This document shows positions 21,095-23,663 of a stretch of 23,663 nucleotides of DNA, piece after piece (positions within the stretch are counted from its first letter, which is position 1; each line of letters begins with the position of its first letter). The position numbers and the translations under genes are program-made. This DNA comes from SHLQ01 sp964196045 (GTDB taxonomy: Bacteria > Actinomycetota > Acidimicrobiia > Acidimicrobiales > SHLQ01). Under the pieces are notes generated by a model, which saw nothing but the letters and a program-made list of their open reading frames with translations, searched no databases and was not told the origin of the DNA. Location of the stretch: the NCBI GenBank assembly GCA_964196045.1, contig CAXMRH010000096.1, forward strand, positions 1 to 23,663. The letters are read 5' to 3'.

Positions 21095-23662
21095 TCACCA
21101 CGCTGTGAGAGACCAGAGGTCTGCTCGACCCTCTGTTGCTGGCCCTGTCACCTCGCTGAAAAGGCGGGCGGACTCGAGCTGGTGTTCGCGTGCCTCTGCT
21201 TCGCGGCCGCTCTGGTGCAATACATCTCCGAGATTGGCATGGACCGCTGCAAGTCGATGTACGTCGCCGTGGCGATCCAGGTTGGTCCGTGCCTGTCCGA
21301 ATAACGCGATTGCTTCGTCGTATCGCCTCTCGGTGGCGTAGACGAGACCGAGCAGGTTGGCTGCGGCTGCCTCGACCAGGGGGGCGTCGGCGAGCTGCGA
21401 GAGCCGAATAGCGTTACGAGCGTGCTCAGCTGCAGTGGCTGGTTCGCTTTGCCGGAGTGCCACGAGCGCGGCAGCACTGCTCGCCGCCGCTTCGATGCCA
21501 GCGTCATCGACGAGCTGCGCCAAATCGATCGCGTGCCGAGCCGCGCTGGCGGCCTCCATCGGGTCTTTGGGAAAGAGAGCTCGGCCGATCGCGAGCTCGA
21601 CGGTCAGGTGACTCGGCGGTTGGTCACCGGCAGCGGCGAGTTCTGCTTCGGCGGAGTCGAGATGACTTGCCGCGAGATCGTCGTCTCCGACTCGAGCTGC
21701 GAGACGGGCCAGCTGAAGCTCGACCGTAACGAGATCGGCACCGATCGAGCGCGCCGCACTTATCTCGTACGAGCGGCGCGCTGCTTCGTAGTGGCCCAGG
21801 ATCGATTGGATATCTCCGATGCGTCGTTGGACCACGTGTTCGTCAGGTCGACCGAGCGCCTGGGCCGACTGCAGATGATGAAGCGCCGACGGTAGGGCGT
21901 GGGCTCGCTCCGCCTCTTCGGCCGCGAGCAGGTGAAGGTCGGCAGCCTCGGCACCTTGTCCGGCCCTCGCGAGGTGATCTGCGGCCTCAGCTGGAGGAAG
22001 GAACTTGCCAGCTCGTTCGTGCAGAGCCCGCACCCTTGATTCCGAAAGCTCCGCAAGCGAGACCACGCCGAGCAGATGGTGTGTGAGCTGAATCGCGCCC
22101 CCGTCTCCGACGATCTCGGCCGCGACCAATTCTTCGACCGCGGAAGCCGTCTCGAGTTCCGTTCGTCCCGACACCGATTGGAGGAGTCGCTCATGGGCAG
22201 GTTTGTCGATCACGGCCAGCGCCTCGACCACCTGACGTGCCAGCGGGGTGAGCGACGCTAGACGCGTACGCATCAGATCCTCGACGACCGGTGGCAGTCC
22301 GGCTCCGCTGTCGAGGCGCATGGCCTCGATCACCAGAAGGGGAAGCCCCTCGGCGAACTCGACGACTTCACTTGTACGTTCCGCAGTTGAGTCGCCGATT
22401 GCCCTGACGAGCAGGGCCGCGTCCTCGTCTTCGAGCCGACTCAGCCGTAGTTCGGAGGCCCAACCCTCGCGTCGTCCCTCGGAGAGAAGATCCCAACATG
22501 GATCGCCCGGAACAATCCGAAGCGTTCGCCAGGTGCTGACGACCAGCCAGCCGAAGCGTTCGCGGCGATGTACGACGTAGGTGACAAAGGCCATCGTGGC
22601 GGGATCGGCGAGGTGAAGATCGTCGAGAGCGAGTACACCACCGAAAGGCAGGGGAAGAGAGGCTGCGATCTCCTCGAACATGGCGATCTGCGCCGTGCTC
22701 GACTGTCTCGCAGCAAACCCGGCCAACGGTGCGTACGGCACATTCTGCTCACCGACGTGGCAGCGGAGTATCAGGCAGTCGTCGAGGTTCTCTGCCCATT
22801 CAGCGAGCAGACGCGAGCGCCCAATCCCCGGCTCACCGGTGATGACCAGAAAGCCGAGCTCATCCCTCGCCGCACTCAATACGGCGAGCTCTTCTGTTCG
22901 ACCGACGAGAGCTGGTGCCGGACTCGATGTCGCGGCTTCGGGTCTTGGGCGTGCTTGGGGAAGGGCATCGTCGCCTCGCCGAACCGCCGAGTAGACCTGT
23001 GTTGTTTCTGCCAGCGGTTCGACGCCCAGGTCGAGGTCGAGGCGACGCACGAGCGCGCGGTAGGCCGAGACGGCACCGCCCCGATCACCGCTCGCTCCGA
23101 GTGCCTTCATCACCTGGCGGCACGCCGCCTCGTTCAACGGGTCGAGCTGTAGCCGCCGTCTCGCGAATTCGACTGCCGACGTTGGATCGGCATCGGCGAC
23201 GAGCGCATCGAGCAGGCCATCAACTCGTAGCCGGAACGTTTCGGCCTCTGCCCGCTGCCAATCTTCGAACTCGGGAGCGTCGGGCACCGAAAACCCCTCG
23301 AGGAAGCCTCCACGATAGAGATTCAGCGCCTCGTGCGGGGCGGTGGCGGCGTTTGCATCGAAGCCGAGAACGTCGACCGTCTGCGGGTCGAGAGTGAGCC
23401 TGATCGTCTCCCGATCGGATTCGATCGCGTCGGCTCCCGCCGCCGTGCGCAGCGCAGACAACGTCCGTCGTAGCGAGGCTCTGGCGCGCTCCTGGGTCGC
23501 CTCGGGCCAGAGCCGAGCGGCCAGAACATCGCGTCGAACCGGTCGGCTTTCCACCGCCAGTATCGCGAGCACAGCGACGGCTTTGCGAGTGTCGACCCGC
23601 ACGGCCCTTCCATCTCGAAGGATCTCGGGAGCGCCGAAGAGACGGATTAAAAGCGTTCCCAT
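21095..23662 (-). CDS. SARP/BTAD regulator with AAA-type ATPase and TPR-like repeats
   Basis: Transcription regulator of 855 residues. Order: OmpR-like winged helix (about 1-95, with DVLAARLWPEATQERARASLRR), bacterial transcriptional activation domain (about 100-230, ending in DLGVEPLAETTQVY), a linker, an STAND/AAA-type ATPase from about 251 (LVGRTEELAVL), and TPR-like helical repeats from about 560 to the end. Walker A is GEPGIGRS (276-283) with Arg282 where Lys is expected; Walker B is LALDDLH (344-350). There is no C-terminal LuxR helix-turn-helix. ATG lies one base from the window edge, so its promoter is not visible. Such proteins often control secondary metabolism; the target here is unknown. 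Confidence 0.88.
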   Translation of the reverse strand: MGTLLIRLFGAPEILRDGRAVRVDTRKAVAVLAILAVESRPVRRDVLAARLWPEATQERARASLRRTLSALRTAAGADAIESDRETIRLTLDPQTVDVLGFDANAATAPHEALNLYRGGFLEGFSVPDAPEFEDWQRAEAETFRLRVDGLLDALVADADPTSAVEFARRRLQLDPLNEAACRQVMKALGASGDRGGAVSAYRALVRRLDLDLGVEPLAETTQVYSAVRRGDDALPQARPRPEAATSSPAPALVGRTEELAVLSAARDELGFLVITGEPGIGRSRLLAEWAENLDDCLILRCHVGEQNVPYAPLAGFAARQSSTAQIAMFEEIAASLPLPFGGVLALDDLHLADPATMAFVTYVVHRRERFGWLVVSTWRTLRIVPGDPCWDLLSEGRREGWASELRLSRLEDEDAALLVRAIGDSTAERTSEVVEFAEGLPLLVIEAMRLDSGAGLPPVVEDLMRTRLASLTPLARQVVEALAVIDKPAHERLLQSVSGRTELETASAVEELVAAEIVGDGGAIQLTHHLLGVVSLAELSESRVRALHERAGKFLPPAEAADHLARAGQGAEAADLHLLAAEEAERAHALPSALHHLQSAQALGRPDEHVVQRRIGDIQSILGHYEAARRSYEISAARSIGADLVTVELQLARLAARVGDDDLAASHLDSAEAELAAAGDQPPSHLTVELAIGRALFPKDPMEAASAARHAIDLAQLVDDAGIEAAASSAAALVALRQSEPATAAEHARNAIRLSQLADAPLVEAAAANLLGLVYATERRYDEAIALFGQARTNLDRHGDVHRLAAVHANLGDVLHQSGREAEAREHQLESARLFSEVTGPATEGRADLWSLTAW

Positions 23663-23663
23663 A

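Overview
The window is a high-GC bacterial chromosome segment with densely packed genes, many start/stop overlaps (ATGA, GTGA, TTGA, TGATG) and frequent GTG or TTG starts. The gene content points to Actinomycetota: an MtrA-MtrB-LpqB-like signalling operon, a PimB-type mannosyltransferase, a ROK glucokinase beside an SRPBCC protein, a SARP/BTAD regulator, and lipoproteins with Thr-rich linkers. Within the phylum the style (EAPTTTTT linkers, short LpqB, absence of mycolate genes) suggests an Acidimicrobiia-like lineage. That placement is an inference, because no rRNA gene is present to settle it.

Layout. (1) 1-447, minus: start of a lipoprotein that runs off the left edge. (2) 613-4515, plus: small membrane protein, inositol monophosphatase family enzyme, then a three-gene two-component operon (OmpR-type regulator, HAMP histidine kinase, GerMN lipoprotein). 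This matches mtrA-mtrB-lpqB order, but the lipoprotein is much shorter than usual. (3) 4544-8082: three sugar/polyol kinases side by side: 6-phosphofructokinase (minus), glycerol kinase (plus, divergent), ROK glucokinase (minus, convergent, stop codons overlapping). (4) 7132-18150, minus: a run of 13 tightly packed genes. Listed from 18150 downward they are a small lipoprotein, a DUF2339 membrane protein, rubrerythrin, a TrpD-like phosphoribosyltransferase, a NYN-domain nuclease-like protein, an anchored protein, a small Cys-rich protein, QueG, PimB, a four-TM protein, an SRPBCC protein, an SMC-like coiled-coil protein and glucokinase. (5) 18236-18594, plus: RNase P RNA (rnpB, class A). (6) 18800-20582: an SRPBCC protein (plus) convergent with a membrane-anchored serine beta-lactamase-like hydrolase (minus). 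(7) 20583-21094: about 510 bp without a gene, holding what looks like the 3' end of a tRNA and a large imperfect stem. (8) 21095-23662, minus: SARP/BTAD regulator with an AAA-type ATPase and TPR-like repeats, complete apart from its promoter.

How the parts may work together: the IMPase and PimB homologues fit synthesis of phosphatidylinositol mannosides, and the kinase trio feeds glycerol and glucose into glycolysis. The MtrAB-LpqB set would link envelope or division state to transcription. I did not find a clearly new multi-gene defence or mobile system. The most unusual signals are altered catalytic or structural motifs in otherwise recognisable enzymes (TrpD glycine loop, glucokinase zinc site, SARP Walker A) and the tRNA-end remnant at about 20.77 kb.
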